Below are positions 53,864 through 63,705 of a stretch of DNA of 64,000 nt, piece after piece. The position numbers and the translations under genes are program-made. Origin of the DNA: an uncultured Geobacteraceae bacterium (lineage in GTDB: Bacteria > Desulfobacterota > Desulfuromonadia > Geobacterales > Pseudopelobacteraceae); NCBI GenBank assembly GCA_903875605.1, contig CAIQWT010000017.1:49715-113714 (forward strand), in the 5' to 3' direction. The notes beneath the pieces are model-generated. The model saw nothing but the letters and a program-made list of their open reading frames with translations, did no database searches and was not told the origin of the DNA. The stretch's first letter is position 1, and every line of letters begins with the position of its first letter.

Positions 53864-56236
53864 TTGTCAAAAACAATCGACCAATGGTTTTATGAAATTG
53901 AGAATAAGAAAAATGGAGGCGTTACCGTGCTTTCCATACTATTTCTCTCCCCGCTATTGGCGTACCTCTGGATCGGTATAAATGGCGGTAACACGTTACT
54001 GTTTGAAGATGGAATACTGCAGTTCTTTCCGTTCAGAGCCTTCCTGCGTGATGCTTTTGTAAACGGATTCAGCCCGCAGTGGGTGCCATATTCGGCATGT
54101 GGTTTTTCTCTGCTGGCTGAGGGGCAGAACGGAATATGCTTTCCCTCCACGCAAATTATTTACAGAATGTTTTCGGCTGAGACTGGTTGGTTGGTGGAAA
54201 TGATTTCTGCCCGCATAATCGCATTTACGTTGTGTGCCCTTTTTCTTCGCCAGTCACAGAGTAGTTGGATCGGTTCATTGTTCGGGGCTTCTGTGTATGC
54301 CTTTTGTACAGCCACCTTTGGCCTGGAAAACGTTCCAGCAATAATGTGGTGCCATGCCCTGCTCCCAGGCGTATTCCTGTCGTGTGCCCTCTTCCTGGAG
54401 AGGCGCCGGTACTCTTTTATCTGCCTGACGATGTTTTTATCATGTGTCTTCCTGACCGGCCATCCGGTCATGATGATTTATATCGGCATGACGTTATCGC
54501 TGTTTTTCGTGTTTCATTGGCTGCACCAATCAAAATATGCGGAGTCGGGGACGGAAACTGTCCGGGGAATCGGATTGCGCTTCCTGCTATTACTTGGAAG
54601 CATATCTGTAGCGACGATAATTGCTTCTCCTCAGCTGTTGCCCATGCTGGAGGAATTCCGCTTCTCAGCCAGAACCGCCGGTGCCGTCATATCTCTGGAT
54701 GTTTTACAAAACAGCTTGCATCTCGAACCGGGATGGCTCCCCTTATCCCTGTTTCCCACTCCTCCCCGCTGGGAGGAGTGGGGGGGGATGTCAAACACCA
54801 TCCGTTTTCCGCTCTTTGCCATCTTCTTGAGTGTAATAGGAGTGTTGTATAGCAAGAAGGGGGCTTCCCGTGGTTATTTTGTCATTCTCGGAATATTTTC
54901 AATTCTCATGGCCCTTGGGCCGTATGTGGGGCTCTGGAAATTAGTCCATTCATTGCCTGTTCTTAAATACTTCCGATTCCCTTACCGGTGGTTATTCTTC
55001 CTGCCAATCTGCATTTCGTTTCTGTCTGCTCGCGGTATTGACTCCCTTCTTGATCGACAGAACGGTTTCTCACCAGTCGTCTTCGGACGGGTATTTAAAT
55101 ATATGCTTCTGACTGTTGCAGCCGCAGTCGGGGTGATATATATCTGTTACTACAGCAGGCTTTTTCAGCAGACCATTAAAGCAATGGAATATTCAACCAT
55201 ACTTACGGGTTTATTGTGGCTGAGTTCCATCGGGATGGTACTGGCGTCATATATGGCTCTTGCAAAAGAGACAGCCAGGAGTGGTGTGCTCTTGGGAGTC
55301 ACCGTGGCCGTACTATCCCTGTTTACATCGACTGCGTTTAATATCAAGTCTCCGATGGCAATCCATAATTTTGAGATAATTGGCTGGAAAGGAAATATTC
55401 CTCCAGGCGAACCGCAGGAATTCAGGACGTCAAGTGCCATGGTGCCTTATGATATCTGGCAGACCAACACAGTGAACCGCCATTATCCCTACACGCCAAA
55501 TCTTACCGTTTTGAATGGAACGTTATCCACCGGCTACTATTTTTCCTTCTTCCCGTATTGGTCGGCCAATGTATCAACGTGGTGTCGGGATGCTCTTAAC
55601 GGCGACCGGAATAAACTGATATATCTCGATGTAAGCTCTGCAAAATGGCTCTTCATGAAAGATGACGGTTTATCCGCCGATAAAACAGCATTCCCTGCCA
55701 CATCTTTCAAAGGAATTGACGCATATCTGAACCGAAAAGCAATCTCCAGAGCTAACGTGGTCTTTACCCGACGAATTTTCTCCGATGAAAAAGCTCTGCT
55801 TACTTTTATGGAATCTGCCGATTTTGATCCGCGACGCGAGTTGACCGTTCTCAGTAAGGATGCAGGAGAGTGGGACCTACAATCAGGCACGATGAGGCCA
55901 CTCGCTGCATCCGCCCCGCAAGAAGCCAAGATCACGGTAGATACACCGGATCATATCGAGATCGTGCTCAAATCTGCAGCATCCAAAGGGTCCTATCTGG
56001 TACTGAACGACACCTATTACCCGGGGTGGAAGGCAGCAGTGGACGGTGTTGAAAAGGAAGTTTTACGAACTAATTACGCTTTCCGTGGTGTTCAGCTTCC
56101 TGAAGGAGCCCGGCATATTGTTTTTTACTATGAGCCAATGATTCCGGATGCAGCCTTACCGTTTCCGACTCTTTTCATGGCTATGATGGGAGTTGGAATA
56201 TCAGCACGTCATTTTCTTGGTAAGAGGAATAATTGA
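53864..56236 (+). CDS. YfhO-family membrane glycosyltransferase (GT-C type)
   Basis: 790 residues. About 12 membrane segments fill the first 470 residues; the periplasmic C-terminal part (about 480-760) ends with a last membrane segment. YfhO in Gram-positive bacteria adds sugars from undecaprenyl phosphate to teichoic acids outside the membrane. The early acidic loop (ILQFFPFRAFLRDAFVNGFSPQW) is typical of the family. The TTG start at 53864 is set by GAGGAG at 53852-53857; no in-frame ATG lies near it. With the two preceding genes it forms a three-part extracytoplasmic glycosylation module; the acceptor may be the EPS or a surface protein. Confidence 0.87.
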   Translation: MSKTIDQWFYEIENKKNGGVTVLSILFLSPLLAYLWIGINGGNTLLFEDGILQFFPFRAFLRDAFVNGFSPQWVPYSACGFSLLAEGQNGICFPSTQIIYRMFSAETGWLVEMISARIIAFTLCALFLRQSQSSWIGSLFGASVYAFCTATFGLENVPAIMWCHALLPGVFLSCALFLERRRYSFICLTMFLSCVFLTGHPVMMIYIGMTLSLFFVFHWLHQSKYAESGTETVRGIGLRFLLLLGSISVATIIASPQLLPMLEEFRFSARTAGAVISLDVLQNSLHLEPGWLPLSLFPTPPRWEEWGGMSNTIRFPLFAIFLSVIGVLYSKKGASRGYFVILGIFSILMALGPYVGLWKLVHSLPVLKYFRFPYRWLFFLPICISFLSARGIDSLLDRQNGFSPVVFGRVFKYMLLTVAAAVGVIYICYYSRLFQQTIKAMEYSTILTGLLWLSSIGMVLASYMALAKETARSGVLLGVTVAVLSLFTSTAFNIKSPMAIHNFEIIGWKGNIPPGEPQEFRTSSAMVPYDIWQTNTVNRHYPYTPNLTVLNGTLSTGYYFSFFPYWSANVSTWCRDALNGDRNKLIYLDVSSAKWLFMKDDGLSADKTAFPATSFKGIDAYLNRKAISRANVVFTRRIFSDEKALLTFMESADFDPRRELTVLSKDAGEWDLQSGTMRPLAASAPQEAKITVDTPDHIEIVLKSAASKGSYLVLNDTYYPGWKAAVDGVEKEVLRTNYAFRGVQLPEGARHIVFYYEPMIPDAALPFPTLFMAMMGVGISARHFLGKRNN

Positions 56237-56383
56237 TGGCACGTTGCCACACCCGTTTCTCTTCAGGTCCCCTCGATATATTCTGTTAAATCCCCCGACA
56301 TCTCTTCAGGTGTTTTTTACAGGCAATACACTTGTCAAAGCCTTACAAGAGCAAAATGCCAACATAATCAGTATGTTAACTAT

Positions 56384-56399
56384 AGGCATGCATATTGCT
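56384..56399 (+). promoter_or_regulatory. sigma54 promoter for the large PIG-L protein
   Basis: AGGCATGCATATTGCT: GGCA at -24, TTGCT at -12, with exact GG-to-GC spacing. It differs from TGGCACG-N4-TTGCW at two -24 positions. The transcript would start near 56410, with a leader of about 55 bases before the ATG. Confidence 0.6.
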
Positions 56400-56465
56400 G
56401 TTACTGTTCATATCTCGAGTATGTAAAGGGAGACCGGATTCCTGACTCGGATAATGGAGGTATGT

Positions 56466-59400
56466 ATGAGAAAACAGTCACATGCTTTATGCACTTTACT
56501 CGTAGGTGTGCTGATGTTTTTTTGTGTTTCATCAACCGCCGCCAAGATTCTTGTCGTCGCACCACACCCCGATGACGAAGCTCTGATGTTTTCCGGGGTT
56601 ATTTACAGTGCTTTAAGCCGGGGGGAGCAAGTAAAGGTTGTCTTAATGACAAACGGAGATCTGAACGGAGTCACCGTCGGAAATACGCGGCAGGATGAAA
56701 CTGTGTCTGCTATGGTCAACAGCCTGGGAATGCAGGAAAGTAATATCATATTTTTAGGGTATCCAGATGCCGGACTGACCGTTATTTATAACAGTTATAC
56801 GTTAAGTGGTGATATTTATTCAGCTGCAAACGGTCAGAGCAGCACATATGGACGCAGGGGACTGGGCAGTACAGATTATCATTATTACATTTCAGGCGCT
56901 CATGCGACATATAACAGGCAGAACATACTGTCAGACTTGAAAAGCGTCATTACCGATTTTCAGCCAGATAATATTTTTCTGACAAATCAAAATGACCTGC
57001 ACCCCGACCACTCAACCACTTATTTATTCGTTGTTGATGCTCTGAATGATATTTCGAGCAGTAACCCAAATTATAAACCTATTATCCATTCAACCATCAT
57101 ACATGGCGGGAACGACTCAAACTGGCCGCTTACGATGAATCCTGCCACGAACTTTAACTCTCCACCCAACCTGGGCAGTACACCGTTGTTATGGAATTAC
57201 AGGGAAAGTATCAAACTTCCCTTCACCATGCAAAATGAGGAAATAGCTAATAATTTAAAATACAATACGATATTGAAGTATAGCTCTCAACTGAATCCAT
57301 TTCCCGATCCACGTAATAATTATCTTACAAGCTTTGTCCATAAGGATGAATTATTCTGGGCGAATAATATCTATGCCACAAATGCACCTCCCATTGCCGA
57401 CGCAGGTCAGGACCAGACAGTTAGTGAATTAACTACAGTTTTGTTAGACGGAAGCGCGAGCACCGACTCCAACGGCACATCGTTGTCCTATCAATGGACA
57501 CAGATCCAGGGTTCGACTGTAACCCTTTCCAATGCAACATCTGCAACTCCATCCTTCACTACCCCGTCCGGTCTGAACGCCGCACAAGTGCTTGTTTTTC
57601 AGTTGACTGTATATGATGGACAGCTATACAGCTTCCCGACCACAGTATCAGTCACGGTTCTCTCAACCAGTAAATACGTGAACATTGCCCCCCTGGCTTC
57701 GCCAACGGCATCATCACAGAACAGTTCTACCGGTCAACTTGCCACTAAGGCAATAGATGGAATCATCGGCGGCTGTCCGGGTAACTGCACTGCGGAATGG
57801 GCATCGGCTGGTCAACTTGCCGGCGCCTGGCTTAATCTGAGCTGGCCCCAGTATTATATTGTTAACAAGATAGTACTCTTTGACATGCCTAACCTGAATG
57901 AACAGATCTTGAGCGCCACCGTATCCTTCAGCGACGGCTCCACGATCGCCGTAGGTCCTTTGACTAATAGTGGTAGCGGTGACGAATATACGTTTCCGGC
58001 AAAAAGAACAAACTCGCTAAAACTGACTGTAGGCCAGGCCAACGGCAGCAGCATTGGTCTTGCAGAGATCCAACTCTTCGGGAACCCTTCTCCGACACTT
58101 GCGATAACTACGACTTCCCCCCCTTCCGGCACCAGCGGCACTTCGTACAGCCAATTGATCTCCGGAACAGGGGGACAGCCACCTTACACCTGGTCCGTTG
58201 CTTCGGGAACCTTGCCAACAGGCCTGATCCTTGAAGCTTCCACAGGTACAGTATCCGGCATACCGACGGTAACGGGCACAAAAACATTCACCGTCCAGAT
58301 AAAGGACGCCACTCTGTCCACGGCGACCAGGTCGCTTACCATCACCATATCCAACAAGCCTGCAATCAGCACATCTTCGCTTGCTGCGGGTGACATGGCC
58401 AACGCCTACAGCCAGACTTTAGCGGCATCAGGTGGGCAGACGCCCTATACCTGGTCCATCTTCTCAGGTGCCCTGCCTACAGGCATTGTTCTGAATCCGT
58501 CCTCCGGAATGATCTCCGGTCTTCCGACGGTTATGGGAACGAGCACCTTTTCGGTCCAGGTTCAAGATACCAACCTGACTACCGCCTCCAAATCATTTTC
58601 CATCACAATCTCTAACAAACCTGTGATCAGCACCACTTCACTTGCCGCAGGCGGCCTGGCAACCGCCTACAGTCAAACCCTGACGGTAGCAGGGGGACAG
58701 TCGCCATATATCTGGTCTGTCTCCACAGGGACTCTGCCGAGCGGCCTTGTTCTTAATGCTTCCTCCGGTACAATCTCCGGCACTCCGACGGCAATAGGGA
58801 CCAGCACATTTACTGCCAAAGTGCAGGACGCCAGCCTGGACACCGCCACCAAATCGCTTTCCATCGTCATAAGCCAATATCCACCGTTGCTTATAAACAC
58901 TGCGTCCCTGGCTTCCGGCACCATAGGGTCCGCTTACACCCAGTCGCTTACAGCTACCGGTGGAAAGGCTTCGTACACATGGTCAATTACTTCGGGGACA
59001 TTGCCGACAGGCCTTACTCTCAACGTATCCTCCGGAGCAATCACCGGCACGCCGACAACCTCCGGAACAAGCACCTTTACCGTGCAGGTAAAAGACGCCA
59101 ACCTGACAACGGCCACCAAGTCGCTTTCGCTAACCATCTCCAACAAACCTGTGATCAGCACCACTACTCTTGCTGCGGGTGGTCTGGCTACTGCCTACAG
59201 CCAAACCCTGGCGGTAACAGGTGGGCTGTCACCATATAGTTGGTCTCTCTCCGCAGGGACACTGCCGGGCGGGCTTGCTCTCAATGCTTCTTCCGGTACG
59301 ATCTCCGGTACTCCGACGGCACTGGGGACGAGCACTTTTACGGTTCAGGTGCAGGACGCCAACCTGGTTGTCGGCACTCAATCGCTTTCCATAACCATAA

Positions 59401-62213
59401 ACCAATACGCCCCTCTGGAGGTAAACAATGCTTCCCTACCTTTCGGCACCACCGCAGCGGCTTACAGCCAGAACCTTGCGGCAACGGGCGGAAAGACACC
59501 GTACACGTGGTCTGTCACCTCGGGGGCCCTGCCTGCCGGACTGTCCCTCACCACCTCCTCCGGAAAAATCTCCGGAACGCCGACAACAACAGGAACCAGT
59601 GCTTTTACGGTGAAGGTGCAAGATACCAACCTGACGTCGGCAACCAAATCGTTTAGCATTACCATCTACGCTCCGCTGACAGTCGCCACATCATCACTTG
59701 CAAGCGGAACTGCCGGCACGGCCTACAGCCAAACACTGGCGGGAACAGGTGGTGGGACTCCCTACGTTTGGTCCATCTATTCAGGAACGCTTCCAGCGGG
59801 ATTAACACTTAATTCCTCTACCGGGATTATCTCGGGTACTCCCACGGCAGCTGGAGCCAGCTCATTCACTGTTCAGGTGAAGGATGCCAATCTGTCGGCG
59901 GCCACAAGGTCGTTGACTCTCTCTGTTTATGCGCCTCTGACGGTCAGCACTGTATCCCTGCCATCCGGCACAACCGGAGTTGTCTACAGTCAGACCCTGG
60001 CGGCAACAGGAGGGGTGGCACCCTTTACCTGGTCAATCAGTTCCGGCACTCTTCCGGCCGGGCTCGCCCTGAACACCACTTCAGGAGCGATCTCCGGCAC
60101 ACCGACAGCTGCGGGCACCAGCACCATTACACTGCAGGTAAAAGACACCAATCTGACCACGGCCACCAAGTCACTGACGATCGTAATATACCCGCCTCTG
60201 GTGGTCAGCACGGCATCCCTTGCAAGCGGCTCTGTCGGCCTGGCCTACAACCAGACCCTGGCAGCAACAGGGGGGGGCACTCCATATACCTGGTCAATTT
60301 CTACAGGAGCCCTGCCTTCCGGATTGACTCTTACTGCTTCCAGCGGAGCAATCACTGGCTCACCTGCGACTGTAGGGATAAGCACCTTCACCGTTCAGGC
60401 AAGGGATGTAAATCTGACAACAGCAAGCAAGTCGATGACCATCACGATCATCTCTGCCAATCAGCCGCCGGTAGCAAATAACGACAGTTACAGCACAACC
60501 CAGAACACGGGTATCACCACAGTAGCCCCTGGAGTGCTGGGCAACGATACCGATCCGGAAGGAGCTGTTCTGACAGCCCAACTGGTGAGTGGATCGTCTC
60601 ACGGTACGCTTGCGCTCTCTAGTAACGGTTCGTTCACCTATACTCCGGTGACGGGGTATGTGGGTGGCGATAGCTTCACCTACCAGGCAAATGACGGGAT
60701 CACAAATAGCAACATCGCAACCGTGACCATTTTGATCACCTCGACCGGAAATGTCTCATTTGCGGACGATTTTACGCGCAGTGCGAATCCGCCGTCCCCC
60801 TTGTCTCCCTGGACCAGTGTACTGGGTACCTGGGGCGTTTCGTCCGGTGTTATGAATGGCTCAGGAACAGCCATGTCATACAGTTACATCTACAATGCCC
60901 CTGCACCTCAGTGGGCTGATTATTCAGTGGAGGGGCGCATTAAGTATGCCACGCTGGCATTTGGTGGGGGAATCGGTTGTCGGATAAATCCGGCAACAGG
61001 CGCCCACTATGCTGCCTGGGTTTACCCGGACAACTCTGCGGCAGGTCATAATCTGCTGGTGCTGGGGAAGATGTGGGACTGGACAACGTATGGCGGTGCT
61101 CCGATGGCCCAGGTCAATCTCCCGAGTGTCGGGACAGGTTGGCATACTCTGAAGATGGTCTGCAGCGGCAATCAGATTCAGGTTTTTTACGATGGAACAT
61201 CGAAGATTTCAGTAACAGATAACAACTTTGATGCACGGGCACCATATCTGAGCGGCGGGATCGGTATCGCAATGTGGACGTTCAATGACGTAACTACCAT
61301 GTCGGTCGATGACGTGCTTGTGAGTAGTATGGCAGCGAATCAAGCGCCGGTAGCCGTAAATGACACATACAGCACTAACCAGAACAGTGCAGTTACCACG
61401 GTCGCCCCTGGAGTACTATCCAACGACAGCGATCCCGAAGGCGGCACTCTGACAGCCCAACTGGTGACAGGAACGTCCCACGGTACCCTCACTCTTAACG
61501 CAAACGGCTCGTTCACCTATACTCCGACGACAGGCTATACCGGTAGTGACAGCTTCACCTACCGGGCGAGCGACGGGACGCTGAACTCCAGTTCCGCGAC
61601 CGTGACAATTACAATTCTCTCGACCTCCCTCTTTACTGATGACTTTACACGCAGCCTCAATCCACCAGACCTTTTGTCACCATGGACCGGCATCATGGGC
61701 ACGTGGGCGGTAAGCAGCGGTGTTATGAATGGCTCCGGACCGGCCATGTCATATAGCCACATCTACTATGCGCCTTCACCTTTGTGGGATAACTATGCAG
61801 TGGAAGCACGCGTTAAATTTGCCTCTCTGGCCTTTGGCGGTGGCATTGGCAGCAGGGTAAATCCGGCAACCGGTGCGCACTATGCTGCCTGGATTTACCC
61901 GGATAATTCAGCGGGAGGCCGCAATGTCCTGGTGCTGGGTAAGATGTGGGACTGGACAAACTATGGCGGCGCACCAATGGCTCAGGTTAGTCTCCCCGGC
62001 GTCGGGACAGGCTGGCATACCCTGAAGATGGTCTGTAACGGCAGTCGAATCCAGGTTGTTTACGACGGGAATACAAAAATTGATGTGACTGATAACAACT
62101 TCGATTCGCGGCCGGCGTATCTAAGCGGGGGGATTGATGTGGGTATGTGGACGTTTAATGATGTGAATACCATGTCAGTTGATGACGTGGTCGTGACATC
62201 GGTGGTTCAATAG
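56466..62213 (+). CDS. Giant secreted PIG-L deacetylase with PKD, discoidin-like, Ig-like and concanavalin-like repeats
   Basis: 1915 residues. After a signal peptide (about 8-26) comes a PIG-L/LmbE deacetylase domain (about 27-305) with HPDDE at 34-38 and a second metal motif LHPDHS. Then: a PKD/Ig-like domain (PPIADAGQDQTVSE), a discoidin (F5/8C)-like domain (ATKAIDGIIGG, then LAEIQLFG), nine tandem putative Ig-like repeats, and two copies of a VCBS/cadherin-like plus LamG-like pair. The LamG-like parts have FADDFTRSANPPSPLSPW and FTDDFTRSLNPPDLLSPW. ATG 56466 follows GGAGG by 5 bases. There is no C-terminal sorting signal. It looks like a surface enzyme that removes acetyl from GlcNAc-type glycans while binding a polymer. 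Confidence 0.88.
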   Translation: MRKQSHALCTLLVGVLMFFCVSSTAAKILVVAPHPDDEALMFSGVIYSALSRGEQVKVVLMTNGDLNGVTVGNTRQDETVSAMVNSLGMQESNIIFLGYPDAGLTVIYNSYTLSGDIYSAANGQSSTYGRRGLGSTDYHYYISGAHATYNRQNILSDLKSVITDFQPDNIFLTNQNDLHPDHSTTYLFVVDALNDISSSNPNYKPIIHSTIIHGGNDSNWPLTMNPATNFNSPPNLGSTPLLWNYRESIKLPFTMQNEEIANNLKYNTILKYSSQLNPFPDPRNNYLTSFVHKDELFWANNIYATNAPPIADAGQDQTVSELTTVLLDGSASTDSNGTSLSYQWTQIQGSTVTLSNATSATPSFTTPSGLNAAQVLVFQLTVYDGQLYSFPTTVSVTVLSTSKYVNIAPLASPTASSQNSSTGQLATKAIDGIIGGCPGNCTAEWASAGQLAGAWLNLSWPQYYIVNKIVLFDMPNLNEQILSATVSFSDGSTIAVGPLTNSGSGDEYTFPAKRTNSLKLTVGQANGSSIGLAEIQLFGNPSPTLAITTTSPPSGTSGTSYSQLISGTGGQPPYTWSVASGTLPTGLILEASTGTVSGIPTVTGTKTFTVQIKDATLSTATRSLTITISNKPAISTSSLAAGDMANAYSQTLAASGGQTPYTWSIFSGALPTGIVLNPSSGMISGLPTVMGTSTFSVQVQDTNLTTASKSFSITISNKPVISTTSLAAGGLATAYSQTLTVAGGQSPYIWSVSTGTLPSGLVLNASSGTISGTPTAIGTSTFTAKVQDASLDTATKSLSIVISQYPPLLINTASLASGTIGSAYTQSLTATGGKASYTWSITSGTLPTGLTLNVSSGAITGTPTTSGTSTFTVQVKDANLTTATKSLSLTISNKPVISTTTLAAGGLATAYSQTLAVTGGLSPYSWSLSAGTLPGGLALNASSGTISGTPTALGTSTFTVQVQDANLVVGTQSLSITINQYAPLEVNNASLPFGTTAAAYSQNLAATGGKTPYTWSVTSGALPAGLSLTTSSGKISGTPTTTGTSAFTVKVQDTNLTSATKSFSITIYAPLTVATSSLASGTAGTAYSQTLAGTGGGTPYVWSIYSGTLPAGLTLNSSTGIISGTPTAAGASSFTVQVKDANLSAATRSLTLSVYAPLTVSTVSLPSGTTGVVYSQTLAATGGVAPFTWSISSGTLPAGLALNTTSGAISGTPTAAGTSTITLQVKDTNLTTATKSLTIVIYPPLVVSTASLASGSVGLAYNQTLAATGGGTPYTWSISTGALPSGLTLTASSGAITGSPATVGISTFTVQARDVNLTTASKSMTITIISANQPPVANNDSYSTTQNTGITTVAPGVLGNDTDPEGAVLTAQLVSGSSHGTLALSSNGSFTYTPVTGYVGGDSFTYQANDGITNSNIATVTILITSTGNVSFADDFTRSANPPSPLSPWTSVLGTWGVSSGVMNGSGTAMSYSYIYNAPAPQWADYSVEGRIKYATLAFGGGIGCRINPATGAHYAAWVYPDNSAAGHNLLVLGKMWDWTTYGGAPMAQVNLPSVGTGWHTLKMVCSGNQIQVFYDGTSKISVTDNNFDARAPYLSGGIGIAMWTFNDVTTMSVDDVLVSSMAANQAPVAVNDTYSTNQNSAVTTVAPGVLSNDSDPEGGTLTAQLVTGTSHGTLTLNANGSFTYTPTTGYTGSDSFTYRASDGTLNSSSATVTITILSTSLFTDDFTRSLNPPDLLSPWTGIMGTWAVSSGVMNGSGPAMSYSHIYYAPSPLWDNYAVEARVKFASLAFGGGIGSRVNPATGAHYAAWIYPDNSAGGRNVLVLGKMWDWTNYGGAPMAQVSLPGVGTGWHTLKMVCNGSRIQVVYDGNTKIDVTDNNFDSRPAYLSGGIDVGMWTFNDVNTMSVDDVVVTSVVQ
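58090..60450 (+). repeat. Nine tandem repeats of about 262 bases coding for Ig-like domains
   Basis: Each unit encodes about 87 residues built on a pattern such as YSQTLAATGG-x-PYTWS, SGTLPAGLxLN, SSGxISGTP, GTSTFTVQVKD-xNLTTATKS. Linkers alternate between NKPVIST and QY/AP-type joins, suggesting duplication in pairs (units 2, 3 and 5 share NKP; 4 and 6 share QY-P). It is protein-coding, not a CRISPR array. Confidence 0.9.
60463..62210 (+). repeat. Two-copy direct repeat of a cadherin-like plus LamG-like module, about 870 bases each
   Basis: The copies run about 60463-61330 and 61339-62210. Both begin NQ-[PA]-PVA-x-ND-[ST]-YST and end in a MSVDDVxV-type segment, with shared DNA in between (for example around the GKMWDWT codons). 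It is a recent internal duplication at the C-terminus. Confidence 0.85.
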
Positions 62214-62363
62214 CAGCGGAGTCTGTCAATCAACAAAATTATTGATGTGACGTGTCCTGTCAGCCGTAGACATTCCAGAAAAGTTTTTGACTGCCGCATG
62301 CAGGGCTTATGGTATCAGCAAAACATGGGTACTGACCGGATATAGGCCAAGGGGTATGGATGA

Positions 62364-62492
62364 ATGGCCCCACGGATGGTGCCAAGGATAGCTGAAGGGC
62401 AGCCGCTAAACGCCGGTAAAATTACTGAATTCGGTGGTCTTGACCGTAAGGATGTCGATAAGGCAATGACGAAACTTAAAAAGGAAGTATAG
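62364..62492 (+). pseudogene. Remnant of a small winged-helix-type protein
   Basis: 42 codons from an ATG without a good ribosome site. The middle, GQPLNAGKITEFGGLDRKDV followed by DKAMTKLKKE, resembles the helix-turn-helix core of short MarR/winged-helix-like proteins, which normally continue for 30 or more residues with a C-terminal wing. Here a TAG ends it after KKEV. It is probably truncated. The rest of 62214-62568 holds nothing I recognise. Confidence 0.45.
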
Positions 62493-62568
62493 ATTGTTTC
62501 GCCAATTCGATGCTATTGAATACCGGCATAGAAAGCATTTGAATTATTCACGTATCAGGAGTGTCTGA

Positions 62569-63033
62569 ATGAACATCATGCGGAGAAAAGATCGGGAAGT
62601 CAGCCAACAAGAAACCCTTGAACTTCTTGACAAGTCCGAATATGGGGTGCTGTCAACAGTTGATAAATATGGGCAGCCTTATGGCGTTCCACTGAGTTAT
62701 GTTTATAAAGAAAATGCTATATTTTTCCACTGTGCCGTGGACGGTCAAAAACTGGATAACATTGCATATAATTCAAAAGTTTCTTTTAGCGTAGTAGGCA
62801 GCACAACTGTCTTACCTGAAACATTCGGCACCCTTTATGATAGTGCCGTAGTTTTCGGAATTGCCAGAGAAGTTTTTTATGTCGAACGGCATCAGGCTCT
62901 CGTCTGGTTGTTGGAAAAATATTGCACCGACTTTATTGAAGGTGGTTTGCACTACATTGAATTAAAAAACAAAGTAACGAGAGTAATCAAAATCGAAATT
63001 AGCCAGGTAAGTGGTAAAGCCCGAAGAAAATAA
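62569..63033 (+). CDS. Pyridoxamine 5'-phosphate oxidase-family protein (NimA-like)
   Basis: 154 residues. The flavin-binding split barrel is evident: MRRKDREVSQQETLELLDKS, YGVLSTVDKYGQPYGVPLSYVY, IFFHCAVDGQKLDNI and VVFGIAREVFY. This is the NimA/general stress type that uses FMN or F420, common as single genes in anaerobes. AGGAG lies before the ATG. It is intact among decayed neighbours and unrelated to the EPS genes. Confidence 0.88.
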   Translation: MNIMRRKDREVSQQETLELLDKSEYGVLSTVDKYGQPYGVPLSYVYKENAIFFHCAVDGQKLDNIAYNSKVSFSVVGSTTVLPETFGTLYDSAVVFGIAREVFYVERHQALVWLLEKYCTDFIEGGLHYIELKNKVTRVIKIEISQVSGKARRK

Positions 63034-63034
63034 A

Positions 63035-63646
63035 ATCTTGCGACTACTACAGAACCGCCCTAAGGCCAACGTGGTTGATGAAGAAAGAAGTCTCTGGATC
63101 GCCAAGTTCCCATCGTCCGACGATAGCCTTGATGTGGCTGTGTGGGAAAAGCTCGTGAACGATATGGCGAAGGCGTGCGGAATTACCGTGCCGGAATCCC
63201 GTCTTATACAAATTGGCACGGGCTATCACACTTTCATGGTCAAGCGGTTTGATCGTGTCGGTAATAACCGGCGCTTCTTTGCTTCAGCCATGACAATGCT
63301 CAACCATTCCGACACCGAAGACGCCAGCTATATTGAATTGGCTGAGTTCATAGCAACTTACGGTCAACAAGAACATATTGCCGCCGACCTCAAGGAATTA
63401 TTCACCCGGATTGTTTTCAACGTGGCCGTGGCCAACCGTGACGATCACCTACGCAACCACGGATTTATGCGTTCACCTTCCGGCTGCCGGATCTGGAAAC
63501 CGTAATATCAATCGCAGAGTACTACAGGCTGGACACAGGCCATGCGCGGGAAATTGTGGCGATGGTGTGCGAGATAGTAAGCAAATGGGGAATCAGTGCA
63601 AAGAAACTGGGATTTACGGCACGGGACCGCGCCGAGGCAGAGTAGC
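63035..63646 (+). pseudogene. HipA-family kinase, truncated and internally deleted
   Basis: The frame opens at 63011 but recognisable sequence begins RPKANVVDEERSLWIAKFPS, which in HipA lies well inside the protein, so the N-terminal part is missing. VKRFDRVGNNRRFFASAMTM and NVAVANRDDHLRNHGFMRSP (catalytic loop) follow. At about 63480 the sequence jumps, in a different frame, to LPDLETVISIAEYYRL and later WGISAKKLGFTARDRAEAE, the usual C-terminus. The DFD-type segment between is gone. No HipB antitoxin gene is adjacent. Confidence 0.8.
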
Positions 63647-63705
63647 TGTTTATCTGTGAACCAAAGATACACCTATAAAACCATGCAAGGTAGCTTAACC
63701 AGGGG

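Noticed and set aside
56238..56251. TGGCACGTTGCCA just after the YfhO stop as a sigma54 box.
   Set aside because: The GG-to-GC spacing is wrong; it is a short palindrome without the -12 position.
58090..60450. Regular tandem repeats that could suggest a CRISPR array or satellite DNA.
   Set aside because: The unit is about 262 bases, a multiple of three, and stays in frame as Ig-like domains of one protein.
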